Made by a program: the position numbers and the translations under genes. Shown one piece after another: positions 33,823 through 43,979 of a DNA stretch of 64,000 nucleotides. The DNA is taken from assembly GCF_006494365.1 (NCBI RefSeq), contig NZ_VHIP01000001.1:310001-374000 (forward strand), in the 5' to 3' direction. Numbering within the stretch: the first letter of the stretch is position 1; each line of letters starts with the position of its first letter. Under the pieces are notes generated by a model. It was given only the letters and a program-made list of their open reading frames with translations, ran no database searches and was not told the origin of the DNA. Origin of the DNA: Aestuariibacter sp. GS-14. GTDB lineage: Bacteria > Pseudomonadota > Gammaproteobacteria > Enterobacterales > Alteromonadaceae.

Positions 33823-35723
33823 GCTTGAATCACTCCGCGGGCCGATAACATCTGATAAAGCAAGGCTTTGGCATAGGCCTGTTCTTTGGTATCCAGCGTC
33901 TTACGATTCTGGTCACTGCCCAATAGTGAGACCTGATTGAACAGTCGATCCATCCATAACAATTCGCCGTCGCGAATAAATCCGAAGTTTGCCGGGGAAT
34001 TGCCTTTTAATGTGGCGGAATGAGCAAAGTACGCAAACTCGCGATCGTCGAGGCCTAATGAGCTGCCCAGACAATCGTAGGCATAATCAATCCCCAGTAA
34101 ATCGAAAAACGTCGGAAACAGGTCAAAATGACTCGAATGCTCAAGTGTTTTCGAGGGTAAATTCGGGTGACTGAGCATAAAGGGGACGTGTATCTGTGGC
34201 AGGATCACGGAGTTGCTGTGAAAGCTATAGCCAAACTCACCAAAGGATTCACCGTGATCGCCGGTAAACACGACGATGGTATTGCTAAGGTCCAGCTTGT
34301 CACCTAATCGACGCAGAAACTCATCAAGAATAAAATCAACTTCTTCTACTGCATTCAGATATTTGGCTTTTTGACTATTACCGCGATGGCGGTTAAAACG
34401 GGCGCTATCCACAATTTCGTAAGGCATGTGGGTCTGATCGTTGATCACGTGCAAGAAAAAGGGTGTGTCGGCGACTTCCTCTGCAATCACGTCAACCATA
34501 TTCCACAAGCGGTAGTCAGCCTGTAATCCGTTTGCCGGAATATCCTTGGTACCCCAAACACAATCAAAGCCAATCCGCGACAGTAAGCGATGATAATCGT
34601 ATAAACCCGTGTCGGCACTATCGACAAATAAGGCTTTATAGCCGTGCTTCTGCAAGTGTGAAATATGCTGGGGTGACTTGCCCGGAAACAGCGAATCAGC
34701 CTTATTGTAAGGATTATTCGAGTAAAACCCCGTGTACATTTGATTGGTTGATACCGTGGTATTCGGACACAGGCTAAAATGCTGTTTCGACATCCAGCTA
34801 TTACCAGCAAGTCGCTCTGCTAGTCTGGAATGTGCGCCCTGTCCGCTGTTAGGATTGATATAGGGATTGATATAACAGCCCAGCGATTCCATAGTTACCA
34901 GAATAATGTTCGCCTGTTTACATTGTCCGAAGTATCGGCTTTTTTCTTTGGGTGGAGTGTCAGCTGAAACGAATTTTTGATGCTCGGTACGAGCAGCAAA
35001 TCCCTCGGGTGCATCAAACTCGTCACTGGCAACAATATTGGACAGTAAAGTGGGGGCAGTTAAAAATTCGTGCTGAGACACGAACAACTTGCGCATTAAT
35101 ATCATCAGGCCGATTAACGCAACGACACCAAGAAACGTACTGCCAGCTATGTCCATGGCTATCAAGGGTAGATCAGGTTGCCAGCTCATTACCATCACCA
35201 TCAGAACCAGCAATACGCCCACTTCGGCAATACCCGCCTGAATGCGCCAGCGACACACTGTAGAGAGCAATACGCTTACAACCAGCACGTTGAGCGGCAA
35301 TGTCGAAGCAATAAGTGAGACCATCGCCATACACCAAACCACCGGAATAAGTAACGTGATCGGAAAACGTGAAAACAGGGCAAGTAAATGGGGCAAGCCT
35401 TTTGCCAGCCCTCTGCTACCTGTGAAAAACCAAGCCAGCGTCTGGCGATTAATTTCAATGCGATACTGCACAAACAACACGGCGTCCAGCCACACCAACA
35501 CACCGTACAATCCCATTACAACAACAGCTATCAACGTAAATGCAGGCCAGTTAACAACATGGACAAAGAGTACGATCGCAGACGGCAATAGCAGGCATAC
35601 CAGATCGTCGAGACAAATCTGTTGAGTTAACGCACCGCGCTGCCCGCGCAGTGTTTTTACCGCACGCAGCAGGCATAGACTTATCAGCAGTGTAGTAAAA
35701 GCAAACGCTAACGCTTGAAACAT
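33819..35723 (-). CDS. Sulfatase-fold membrane phosphotransferase (LTA synthase/EptA-like)
   Basis: 634 residues from the ATG at 35723, which forms a TAATG overlap with the LuxC-like gene and has GGGG just ahead; a start at 35783 would overlap by 61 bases. About five to seven membrane helices (residues 1-215) precede a periplasmic alkaline-phosphatase-superfamily domain with IILVTMESLGCY near the nucleophile, HVINDQTHMPY and VVFTGDHGESFGEFGYSFHS metal ligands. Relatives move phosphoglycerol or phosphoethanolamine from lipid donors to glycans. Here it may decorate a surface or flagellar glycan. Confidence 0.8.
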   Translation of the reverse strand: MFQALAFAFTTLLISLCLLRAVKTLRGQRGALTQQICLDDLVCLLLPSAIVLFVHVVNWPAFTLIAVVVMGLYGVLVWLDAVLFVQYRIEINRQTLAWFFTGSRGLAKGLPHLLALFSRFPITLLIPVVWCMAMVSLIASTLPLNVLVVSVLLSTVCRWRIQAGIAEVGVLLVLMVMVMSWQPDLPLIAMDIAGSTFLGVVALIGLMILMRKLFVSQHEFLTAPTLLSNIVASDEFDAPEGFAARTEHQKFVSADTPPKEKSRYFGQCKQANIILVTMESLGCYINPYINPNSGQGAHSRLAERLAGNSWMSKQHFSLCPNTTVSTNQMYTGFYSNNPYNKADSLFPGKSPQHISHLQKHGYKALFVDSADTGLYDYHRLLSRIGFDCVWGTKDIPANGLQADYRLWNMVDVIAEEVADTPFFLHVINDQTHMPYEIVDSARFNRHRGNSQKAKYLNAVEEVDFILDEFLRRLGDKLDLSNTIVVFTGDHGESFGEFGYSFHSNSVILPQIHVPFMLSHPNLPSKTLEHSSHFDLFPTFFDLLGIDYAYDCLGSSLGLDDREFAYFAHSATLKGNSPANFGFIRDGELLWMDRLFNQVSLLGSDQNRKTLDTKEQAYAKALLYQMLSARGVIQA

Positions 35724-36934
35724 TAACCCCAGTCCAGTTGAACATAACGAGATAGAGACACTAATAATCGATAGCCATCCCACTCTGGTGAAAATGTCAG
35801 CGCTTTACCCACCGACACGCACCGATCTACACCTTGTATCGACGGTTCGGCCAGTAACTTTAATAGTGCATCGCGTTCTACCCCCCAATAGGTAAGGGTT
35901 TGCACGCGGGCGGGTAAACAATTTGCAAGGTCGTCAAGACTATCCAAAGATTGCAGGTAAAACAGCGCATCCCCACAATGCATAACCATCATTTCAGTAT
36001 TGACCTGATGGACCGGTATAACACTCACGCGGTTCATTACCAGCGGGGCGTCGGCAAACGACTGACATTGTAACCACTGAGATACTACAAGGTGCTCGTT
36101 TACTCTGGAAATACCTTCGTTAGGATTGGCATTTTCACTTAACGCTTGATGATTTAACACACGAGCAAATTCACTTTGCAGATTTTTGTTGCCCAACCAA
36201 AACAGCACACGAGGAGATGAACAGGCTTGCTGCGCATAGGGTTTGGCATCCTGCCAGAGCAACTCGCACAAGGTATTCAACTGCTCACCATCAGTGAGTT
36301 TGTCACCATTTATAACCACTGCCGAATAGCGGTCAGCGAAACTGATGTCCCGGCATCGGGGCTTTGCGGCGTACTGCTTAATGCTTAACACGCTATTGTC
36401 ACCGCCCCACAACACCCTTGCGTCTGCAATCTGAGCCAATGCTTGATTACTTTCATCGCTTTTTGCGCCCTGAACAAACAGGTTTCTAAGCGCAATATCA
36501 GAATACTCCGGCAACGAAAATAATCGTTCCAAGCAGGCCAACAACAGATGTTTTGCCGGGCTATCTGCACTGCCTAGCCTCACCACATTTCGGTTTCCCA
36601 TTAACAACGCGCATACCCAACTGTATAAAAACATGGTATCCACATTGTTTGGCGTGTAATGCACTACCGTACCGACGGGTTTAATTAATGCCTGTTGACC
36701 ATAACCGTTTATCTGCTTCACCAGTTGTTTAATGTTGCCATCTCTCAGCCAAAATCCAAGTGCGACAATATCGGGAAACGCACGACTTGCAGGGTCTTTC
36801 AATAATGTGTCTGACAACGCCTGAATGAAATTGAGTATCGATTGTGACGCCACTGGCATCGGCGGATGTGTTACAAGGTCATTCAAAGACGATGACGCAG
36901 GTAGCACACTATCGAACAGATTATGCTTATCCAT
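35723..36934 (-). CDS. Acyl-CoA/acyl-ACP reductase, LuxC family
   Basis: 403 residues. The active-site segment YAQQACSSPRVLFWLG carries the acyl-accepting Cys of LuxC proteins, and VVHYTPNNVDTMFLYSWVCALLMGNRNVVRL is the family nucleotide-binding region. LuxC reduces an activated fatty acyl group to an aldehyde with NADPH. It follows the LuxE-like gene by two bases, so the two probably work together. No luxA, luxB or luxD is present, so light production is not implied; a hydroxyacyl or aldehyde precursor for a sugar substituent is more likely. Confidence 0.85.
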   Translation of the reverse strand: MDKHNLFDSVLPASSSLNDLVTHPPMPVASQSILNFIQALSDTLLKDPASRAFPDIVALGFWLRDGNIKQLVKQINGYGQQALIKPVGTVVHYTPNNVDTMFLYSWVCALLMGNRNVVRLGSADSPAKHLLLACLERLFSLPEYSDIALRNLFVQGAKSDESNQALAQIADARVLWGGDNSVLSIKQYAAKPRCRDISFADRYSAVVINGDKLTDGEQLNTLCELLWQDAKPYAQQACSSPRVLFWLGNKNLQSEFARVLNHQALSENANPNEGISRVNEHLVVSQWLQCQSFADAPLVMNRVSVIPVHQVNTEMMVMHCGDALFYLQSLDSLDDLANCLPARVQTLTYWGVERDALLKLLAEPSIQGVDRCVSVGKALTFSPEWDGYRLLVSLSRYVQLDWG

Positions 36935-36936
36935 TA

Positions 36937-38040
36937 CTACGCTCCTGAGCCCATCGAACTGCTGGTATCACTGCAGCCGCGCACTTCCACTTTTGGCAAC
37001 CGCCCTTGCACCGTAAAATAGGTGCCTGACCGGCCACACATACAATCGTCCACGCCGTGTACGGTCCCGCGGTCCTCTGTTAAAATGCTATAGCCCGGGT
37101 AGGAATACGGTAACGTTGACAGTACTTGGATCAGGCCGCATTCACCTGTTTTCACTAATGAAAGATCATAGGGGTTTCTAATTAATACCTCTGCAGTAAC
37201 CGGAGCATGTAGCATTCCCTGCTCACACTCCATAAAAACCGAGCCAACTTGTTCAGCCATACCATAAAAGTTGGTTACAGCAGATATTCCTGCCACAGCA
37301 AGAAGTTGTTGTTTAAACGTCTCATTACTGACCTTCTGCGCTTCCAGTTTTTTCCATCCACCACTGTGAAACAAATGTGCATGAGGTAAATGTACCGTTA
37401 TACCTGACGTTTTTAGTGCGCTGACGAAATGTTGCCATACCATAAAGGTAAAGCCGAATACCAATACTGGCTGGTCCTGGTAGCGTTGGCAAAACGCAGA
37501 TATCGCGTCAGAATTGAGGGTCATATCCGGGTTTAGCGCGTAAGTATGGTCGCGGCCAAACATCGCCAACCCCTGAATGCCGGCTGCTCTGGCATTGAGC
37601 TTTCCATCTGCGCCTTTGACGTCAGGACTATCAATAATCAGCATGGGTAGTCGCTGTTTGCCTAAAAACTGTTGAAGAATTTTCACCAGTGCTTTGGATT
37701 GCATGCGACTGGTCAGGCTGTCGAGGAAGATCCTCGACGGCACCTGCCCACTGGTACCTGACGACATCAAACACTTCACAACGTCGTTATCCGGCACACT
37801 TTTAAGCGCAAACAGCTTAAACAAACGCACAGCCATGAACGGCAATTGCTCCAAGGGTGTATTATGGGAAACCGGCTGTCTGAACATATTGTGGTATGGC
37901 GTGCAATGCTGACTATGATGCTGATGCAATAGCGCAAACACCGATTGTAATCGGGTCTTCTTTTCAGACTGAGATAAGCCATAAACCGGCTCATCCAATA
38001 ACGCATTCAGCGCACTCTGATAGTCTTCTGCAATCGTCAT
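36937..38040 (-). CDS. Acyl-protein synthetase, LuxE family
   Basis: 367 residues of the ANL-related LuxE family. The adenylation loop is CLMSSGTSGQVPSRIF, and YGMAEQVGSVFMECE lies in the C-terminal half. LuxE activates a fatty acid with ATP and passes it to the LuxC reductase. The ATG at 38040 is chosen over an in-frame TTG at 38070; AGGAA lies ten bases before it. It follows maf after 64 bases. Its acid chain length cannot be inferred. Confidence 0.83.
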   Translation of the reverse strand: MTIAEDYQSALNALLDEPVYGLSQSEKKTRLQSVFALLHQHHSQHCTPYHNMFRQPVSHNTPLEQLPFMAVRLFKLFALKSVPDNDVVKCLMSSGTSGQVPSRIFLDSLTSRMQSKALVKILQQFLGKQRLPMLIIDSPDVKGADGKLNARAAGIQGLAMFGRDHTYALNPDMTLNSDAISAFCQRYQDQPVLVFGFTFMVWQHFVSALKTSGITVHLPHAHLFHSGGWKKLEAQKVSNETFKQQLLAVAGISAVTNFYGMAEQVGSVFMECEQGMLHAPVTAEVLIRNPYDLSLVKTGECGLIQVLSTLPYSYPGYSILTEDRGTVHGVDDCMCGRSGTYFTVQGRLPKVEVRGCSDTSSSMGSGA

Positions 38041-38104
38041 AGGAACCGGTTTCCTAACCTTAATCCACAATCATTATTGTAATACGCCAAAACATTCATC
38101 TGCC

Positions 38105-41100
38105 TTAGTCCTTGTGGAAGGTGCGCTTTAAGTTGAAAAACTCTTTTTGCGTTACGGTTTCCCCGAGTAGATGTTCAGCACTCAAGGGCTCCTGTACCCA
38201 TTCAGCTCGCCCGCCCAGCGCATCCCGAATAGCGGGATGATTGGGGTCCCGTGGAATGGCAAGATAACCGGGATACAATATAAAATTATCCCACGCGGGT
38301 AATTGTTCCACCAACTCAGACAACCACGCCAATGATGCGTCACGGTTTCCCGCCACAAAGCTGAAACGCGGGATAAACCACAGCGCATCTTCGCGCATTA
38401 AAAAGCACTTTTTCATTTGAATTTCGTACATGCGCTGATTCATGACCGGTTTGAAACCCAGGCAAATATCGGGTGCATCTGCGTCAAAATGCGGCAGTGG
38501 GACAACCATACTGTAACTGTGTTTAGCAGAAGCATCCGGCTTCCAGTCCAATGTCGGACCGACCATCGCAAGCAACCAACGACTGTCAGGTGCAAGTTGT
38601 TGCTGAACCTGATCAAGTGCTCGCGGCTCATCAGCCCAATAGATGCCCGAAGGAGCAGACAGCAGGGCATTCGAATCCGTCACGGTTTCAAACCAGTTAC
38701 TATAATCAAACTCAGCGCCCGAACAACGGCCGGAAAACTGTCTTACCAGAGGTATAACAGGCTTAACCGGCAGGGCTCGCAGATATTCCCGTTCGCGCAA
38801 ACCGCCAAACGATGAGGTAATATCAAAGCCAAACACATTGGCATTGATCTTAGCGGCGATTTGATTAAAACGTTTACTGAAAATTGCTAATGCCTCTTTC
38901 ACAGCGTCTTCATTATTTTCTGCTGCATCGACTTTTAACAAAAACGCATTGGCGAAGTTAATCGTGCCGTACAGGTAGTAAAACAATAAAGACCGGCCTT
39001 TAGCGTAGGATGAAAAAAGTTGATTTTTTAGTCGCTCTACTAACCATGGAATATCCTGTTCACCACTTCGTGTGGATTCGATATGTTCTGCCATTTTGGC
39101 TAATTCTCGACGTGTAATAACCGATTGATAACGCTGACTAAAGTCCTCTTTGTAATTCGCTGCCTGGATCGGCGAAAACGCCTTTTCTTCCATACTAGTC
39201 ATGGCCGCAACCTTCAGCGCAGGTGTAGACAACACCAATACGTTTTCGATAGGCAATGGCTGGGAGTAATTAATACGGGCACCATTGCTGGTGTTGTAAC
39301 AATCCCCTTTATAATTCCTAAGTAAGTCTTCCAACAGCATTTTGGATACTTTAAATTCGTGCTTTGTACTGACTTTAGGCACAAAATTGCCCGGCACGAT
39401 TAACCCTGTGTTGTTTTTCTCCTCGTAATCGTACAGCGGATTCCCCTGCTCGTCGTAATATCCCGACGACTTCGAGTGGTGATGCGATTTGTCAATGAAT
39501 CCCAAATCGATACCAAACAAATAAAGTTGTTTAAATCCGAGTAAGGTAAACAAGTTCAGAGCGAAGTTACTAACCGTAGGAAAGGCAAAACTCAATTGCG
39601 CATATTTCGACTGTTCTAACAAATTCAGGTTTGACGAAGTGGATGACTCGCCTTCTTTGAATGCGACCATCGTCGATTTATACAACTCACAGGTATCAGG
39701 ATGAATGCCGTTGCACGAAAGCAGCGTAATTTGTTTCAGGTATTCTTTATTGCCCAATCGCACGGCCCAATCGTAGGTAGAACGATTCTGCTCAATCTCG
39801 GCGTGATAATCGGGCACAATGCCGTGTCGATGCAAAGTCTGTAGTGCCGTACCACAACTCACAACAATCACACTATCGCGATTTTCCTTGATTACTTCTA
39901 TGGAATAATCCAGAGATGGTCCATTGCCTACAAGAAAAACCGGACATTCTTTTTGGTCAGCAGATATCAACTGCGCGGCATTTTTCAGCAGATGAGGATA
40001 ACCCCGACTGATCCCCTCCACCGTTTGATTTATACCGTAATATGCGTGGTCAAAGTACTCCCCCATCGCGATAACAACCTGCAACTGTTCACGCAATTGA
40101 GAGATAGCCTGGTTTAATTCTGCGTTATAGTAGGCCTGATAAAAATACGTCTGTGCCAGATTATAGGGGCCTATGGCATAAAACTGACTCAATAGGTCGC
40201 GAAACAAATTCGCGCCGTCGTCACCAATATTGATATAGATTCGATAGCCAGCATCATCCGTCTTTTTAAGAATACCGGCCCAATCAATAGCATGCAGAGA
40301 CGCATAAAAAAAATCTCGATTTGGCTCGCACAGAAACAATTTTTCAACCTGGTGATTATCTAACAGAGACTCAAGTTGATAACCCGCTCCCAAACCGAAC
40401 ATAATCAGAGACTTAATAGTATCTGGCAGTGCGCCGTTCTTTTCACTAATCGAGCGCAACAGCGCCTCGCTCTCAAGTACCATTTTATAGTGCAGATAAT
40501 GACGTAATTTAGTGCCGTTGTAGCCCAATACCAAACCATCCCTGTTGGGGTGCGAGGCATAGGCACTATATGCCACGGCAGATTCTGATTTGGGTGACTC
40601 GCCGTACCAAGTGTGCATGCTGGATTTACTGAGAAGATTACATTCCTCCTCAGCGCTTAAAACGGTCTGCCAGTTTGACGGTGAATAATCTTTAAACTGC
40701 TGATATATATCTGGGAAATAATGTTCAAACGCAGCAAGATTAAGCTGAAAACGGGCATTTTTTTCCACCGCAGGTGTTAATTTGTCAATGTCTGCTGACT
40801 GTAGCCAAAGTGGTTCAAATTCGTCACGCTTAAATACGGCTTGAATGGGCAACCCATGAGTGAGGTTTTCCTGCCAGCCTCGTTCTCTTAGCTTGCGCGA
40901 TACCATGTTAAACACTGGACTGTTATAGTGTTGATATAAATAGAATTCATCAAAATCAACATGTTCACGCAATTCACTGATGTCGGCCGGGATATCACGG
41001 CCATCTTTTTCCAGTTGAATGAACAGTGCAGTGCCTTTTTGCTGAGCCAGTGAAAAAATCTCTTTCCAACTGCTGATCATGCATGAACAGGAAAAATACT

Positions 41101-41593
41101 GTGCCTCAGGTTCATAAATAATCAGATTTTTGATCTGCGCGGTTTGTAGCAATAATTTAATGTGCTCACCCAGGCCAACTCCCAGCACCACCATTACATC
41201 GACACACTGCGGAAGCGGCGGATATGACAGCCATTGCTGAACGCCATCCCACTGCGTCTGGTTATTTTCAGCTGCAGAAGCACTGAGCTGAACACATGGT
41301 GCATGTGTCAGAAATTGTTCTACTTGTTGCTGCACCTCGCGCTTGGGATGAAAACCGTATAACACTCGTCCGGTTCCGTAATCAACCACATTTGGCTCAC
41401 CAAATTTATTACAGAAAATCGCTATATTATGGCTCACGGCATTTCTGACAAAAGACACCAGATTGGGAATATTTCTTTGGAATGCAAGGATGTTTTCTTT
41501 CAGGCGCAGCTGTATCTGGCTGGCAAGCTGCGCTTCCAAATCGGCTTGTACGGCTTCGTTGTCTTCAACGTGCAACTTAATATTTTTTAACAT
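38105..41593 (-). CDS. maf: Motility accessory factor (Maf), flagellin glycosyltransferase
   Basis: 1162 residues. The MAF_flag10/DUF115 domain (about 545-715) contains PVFLVGNGPSLDYSIEVI, VVSCGTALQTLHRHGIVPDYHAEIE and YLFGIDLGFID, the core of Maf proteins that transfer pseudaminic acid to flagellin Ser/Thr. The N-terminal half has two similar blocks, at about 132-180 and 394-444, each with a G-x-G-x-G-like loop followed by EP and YF/FF, so it seems to be a duplication. It is longer than the roughly 650-residue Campylobacter Maf. It sits downstream of the pse and acyl genes in the same transcription unit. Confidence 0.9.
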   Translation of the reverse strand: MLKNIKLHVEDNEAVQADLEAQLASQIQLRLKENILAFQRNIPNLVSFVRNAVSHNIAIFCNKFGEPNVVDYGTGRVLYGFHPKREVQQQVEQFLTHAPCVQLSASAAENNQTQWDGVQQWLSYPPLPQCVDVMVVLGVGLGEHIKLLLQTAQIKNLIIYEPEAQYFSCSCMISSWKEIFSLAQQKGTALFIQLEKDGRDIPADISELREHVDFDEFYLYQHYNSPVFNMVSRKLRERGWQENLTHGLPIQAVFKRDEFEPLWLQSADIDKLTPAVEKNARFQLNLAAFEHYFPDIYQQFKDYSPSNWQTVLSAEEECNLLSKSSMHTWYGESPKSESAVAYSAYASHPNRDGLVLGYNGTKLRHYLHYKMVLESEALLRSISEKNGALPDTIKSLIMFGLGAGYQLESLLDNHQVEKLFLCEPNRDFFYASLHAIDWAGILKKTDDAGYRIYINIGDDGANLFRDLLSQFYAIGPYNLAQTYFYQAYYNAELNQAISQLREQLQVVIAMGEYFDHAYYGINQTVEGISRGYPHLLKNAAQLISADQKECPVFLVGNGPSLDYSIEVIKENRDSVIVVSCGTALQTLHRHGIVPDYHAEIEQNRSTYDWAVRLGNKEYLKQITLLSCNGIHPDTCELYKSTMVAFKEGESSTSSNLNLLEQSKYAQLSFAFPTVSNFALNLFTLLGFKQLYLFGIDLGFIDKSHHHSKSSGYYDEQGNPLYDYEEKNNTGLIVPGNFVPKVSTKHEFKVSKMLLEDLLRNYKGDCYNTSNGARINYSQPLPIENVLVLSTPALKVAAMTSMEEKAFSPIQAANYKEDFSQRYQSVITRRELAKMAEHIESTRSGEQDIPWLVERLKNQLFSSYAKGRSLLFYYLYGTINFANAFLLKVDAAENNEDAVKEALAIFSKRFNQIAAKINANVFGFDITSSFGGLREREYLRALPVKPVIPLVRQFSGRCSGAEFDYSNWFETVTDSNALLSAPSGIYWADEPRALDQVQQQLAPDSRWLLAMVGPTLDWKPDASAKHSYSMVVPLPHFDADAPDICLGFKPVMNQRMYEIQMKKCFLMREDALWFIPRFSFVAGNRDASLAWLSELVEQLPAWDNFILYPGYLAIPRDPNHPAIRDALGGRAEWVQEPLSAEHLLGETVTQKEFFNLKRTFHKD

Positions 41594-41619
41594 GCTTTAT
41601 AACCAAATCCAGTCGCTAA

Positions 41620-42990
41620 TTATTGCGGGCCTAATACCCTGTTAGCCAATTGTTGATAGTCGGGTTTGCCATTGGATAACAATGGCCACTCGCCTAAGCC
41701 AGATACCATTTGATTTCTTGCAGGCAATAATGGGTGTGTTGCCATTTTCTCCTGTAGTGCTCCCAGATGCTTTTGTAGCGCGAAAAACACAACTTTATTG
41801 TCTTCACCTACGCATCGAACTTGCATAGCGTCATCACTGTAAAACTGTTCCAATGCATCCAGATTAACCCGCTCGCCTGCTACTTTAATGATGCGCTTGA
41901 TACGGCCCACTATAAAAAAATCACCCTCTTCGTCCTGCCAGGCCAGATCGCCTGTAGCCAACCAGTCTTCGGGATTTAGCTCAGCCAGTTGTTCTGCGCA
42001 TTCCACATAACCGAGCATCACATTTTGGCCTTTGTAGTAAAGCTCACCCGCATCGCTATTCTGCATTCTGATCTCGAGCCTGCCACCAGGAATTGCCTGT
42101 CCGATTGAATCCGGTTTCTTCAATACCTTCTGTGGTTCAAGGAACGCTATCCTGGCAGTCGCTTCAGTTTGTCCGTACATTACGAAAAACTGTTTATGGT
42201 TAGTGTGAGCATATTCTCCGAGGGTGGTTACATCTGTTGATGCCAGTCTCCCCCCAGCCTGCGTAAAATAACGCAACGCGGGTAATTCCATGCGGGTAAA
42301 GCGCAGTCTCAGCAACATTTCGTAAAACGACGGCACACCGGCCAGAGAATGGACCGGCAGGGTTTTTACTTTTTCCCAGAATGCCTTATCAAACACGGTA
42401 TAGCGGGTGAAACCAATACTGGCGCCACGCAATAAATGCGTATGCAATACCGACAACCCGTAAGAGTAGCTCAGCGGCATAGTCGCAAGGGTAATATCGT
42501 CCGATTCAATCGGAAGAAATGCCAGAATCGATTCCGCATTTGCCAGCAAATTGCGTTGCGACAGAGCCACACACTTGCCGGCTCCCGTGCTACCTGACGT
42601 TGACAACAAAATACTCAGGTTGCAATCGACCGCAATCTCATCACTGTGACGCAGCGTTAGTGCGCCATCACGGATCACAGCATGTGGCCTCAATGCGTCG
42701 CAATACCGTTGCAGAATAAGATCATCGCAGGCAGGATTGAGTAACAACACCACCCAATCCAAACTGAGCGCACTCAGATAATCCACCACACCGGCAATGC
42801 TGTTGTCGATAGTCAGCACGACCACCGCTCGCGGAGGTAATTGCATAGATAACCATGTTTGTCGACGCTGATTAATCATTTCAGTAAGCGTGCGATAGCT
42901 AACCGACTGCTCATCATCAAACAGTGCTGTTTTAGCACTGTGCTGATGTGCCCCGATAAAGGGAATGGCAGTCTGCTGATGCTTGTTCAC
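41620..42990 (-). CDS. AMP-dependent acyl ligase (ANL superfamily)
   Basis: 456 residues. The ATP loop is LLSTSGSTGAGKCVALS, followed by FVMYGQTEATARI, WLATGDLAW and GRIKRIIKVAGERVNLDALE, and LSNGKPDYQQL supplies the C-terminal catalytic Lys. It is somewhat shorter than typical 500-550 residue members. It overlaps the SDR gene by four bases and lies close to an ACP gene, so it probably activates a small carboxylic acid and loads it on that ACP. Confidence 0.85.
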   Translation of the reverse strand: MNKHQQTAIPFIGAHQHSAKTALFDDEQSVSYRTLTEMINQRRQTWLSMQLPPRAVVVLTIDNSIAGVVDYLSALSLDWVVLLLNPACDDLILQRYCDALRPHAVIRDGALTLRHSDEIAVDCNLSILLSTSGSTGAGKCVALSQRNLLANAESILAFLPIESDDITLATMPLSYSYGLSVLHTHLLRGASIGFTRYTVFDKAFWEKVKTLPVHSLAGVPSFYEMLLRLRFTRMELPALRYFTQAGGRLASTDVTTLGEYAHTNHKQFFVMYGQTEATARIAFLEPQKVLKKPDSIGQAIPGGRLEIRMQNSDAGELYYKGQNVMLGYVECAEQLAELNPEDWLATGDLAWQDEEGDFFIVGRIKRIIKVAGERVNLDALEQFYSDDAMQVRCVGEDNKVVFFALQKHLGALQEKMATHPLLPARNQMVSGLGEWPLLSNGKPDYQQLANRVLGPQ

Positions 42991-43754
42991 GGCGTAAACA
43001 TCCCATCTACCGGCAGAATATGTCCGGTTGTATAGGAAGACTGAGAAGACAACAAATACACTATCGCATCCGCTACTTCTTCAGGTTTTCCCGCACGCTG
43101 CATCACGGCTCGTTGCAGTACTTTTTTGCGCGCATCCGCTTCGTAATGGTCGGTGAGCGGTGTTTCAATAAACCCCGGAGCTACCGCGTTTACTCTAATT
43201 CCAACCGGGCTCAGTTCTTTGGCGAGTGACTTAGTCGCCCCCGTTAGTGCAGCCTTGCTTGCGGCATAGGCACTCATACCGGCACTGCCTTGCTCCGACA
43301 CCATGGAAACAACATTCACTATGCTGCCTTTGCGCAATCTACTCATCAGCCGGGCGGCATATTGCATATGCTGATACGGTGCCAAAAAGTTAACGTTTAG
43401 CTGGAGTTTCAATTTGTCCATGCTGGTTACCGACAACGGCGATTCCATCATCACACCGGCATTATTCACCAAGCCGTACAAGGGTGGTATGAGGCCGTCT
43501 GATACCTTTTTCTGAATATCCCGGAACGCGTCTTTTACCGCCTGCTCGTTAGTAATGTCGTAAACGAGGGGATGTACGCTTTTGCCTGCTATTTTACACA
43601 GCGCGACAAGCGCTTCTTCATCGCGCCCGGCAGCCAGTACCGTTGCGCCCTGCGCCACACAACGGGCAACGACTGCCCGTCCTATTCCACCTGTTGCACC
43701 AGTGATCAGTACGGTAGAATGATGTAATGCGCCTTTAGGCAAAGTTGATGTCAT
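42987..43754 (-). CDS. FabG-like short-chain dehydrogenase/reductase
   Basis: 255 residues. The cofactor loop is LITGATGGIGRAVV, with NNAG at about 92, catalytic Ser in VVSMVSEQG and YAASK, followed by PGFIETPLTDHY and a C-terminal TGHILPVDGM as in 3-oxoacyl-ACP reductases. It overlaps the ACP gene by 20 bases. With the ACP and ligase next to it, reduction of a 3-oxoacyl group to 3-hydroxyacyl is the simplest role. Confidence 0.85.
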   Translation of the reverse strand: MTSTLPKGALHHSTVLITGATGGIGRAVVARCVAQGATVLAAGRDEEALVALCKIAGKSVHPLVYDITNEQAVKDAFRDIQKKVSDGLIPPLYGLVNNAGVMMESPLSVTSMDKLKLQLNVNFLAPYQHMQYAARLMSRLRKGSIVNVVSMVSEQGSAGMSAYAASKAALTGATKSLAKELSPVGIRVNAVAPGFIETPLTDHYEADARKKVLQRAVMQRAGKPEEVADAIVYLLSSQSSYTTGHILPVDGMFTP

Positions 43755-43977
43755 ATTTTTGCAATATCACTTTGGCTTGTTTAACGGAACTCATATCAAT
43801 GATGTCGTCGGTATCGAGCATCACATCAAAAACATTTTCCAACTCCGCAATGAGGATCATATGTGCGGTTGAGTCCCACTCAGGAATTGTGTTGTATTGC
43901 AGTGAGTCGGTGACTGCGTCAGGCTGCACACCCAGCGCAACGGTGAACGCTTGCTGCAATTTCTGCTGATTATCCAT
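43735..43977 (-). CDS. Dedicated acyl carrier protein
   Basis: 80 residues. The segment EWDSTAHMILIAELENVF contains the D-S motif in which Ser receives 4'-phosphopantetheine, followed by acidic helices typical of ACPs. It differs from housekeeping AcpP (DSLD motif), so it is likely a specialised carrier. It lies two bases after pseH and overlaps the SDR gene, which couples Pse N-acylation genes to an acyl supply. Confidence 0.85.
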   Translation of the reverse strand: MDNQQKLQQAFTVALGVQPDAVTDSLQYNTIPEWDSTAHMILIAELENVFDVMLDTDDIIDMSSVKQAKVILQKYDINFA

Positions 43978-43979
43978 AA

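Noticed and set aside
35723-36934. Bioluminescence operon
   Set aside because: LuxC-like and LuxE-like genes are present but there is no luxA, luxB or luxD, and the surrounding genes are for glycans.
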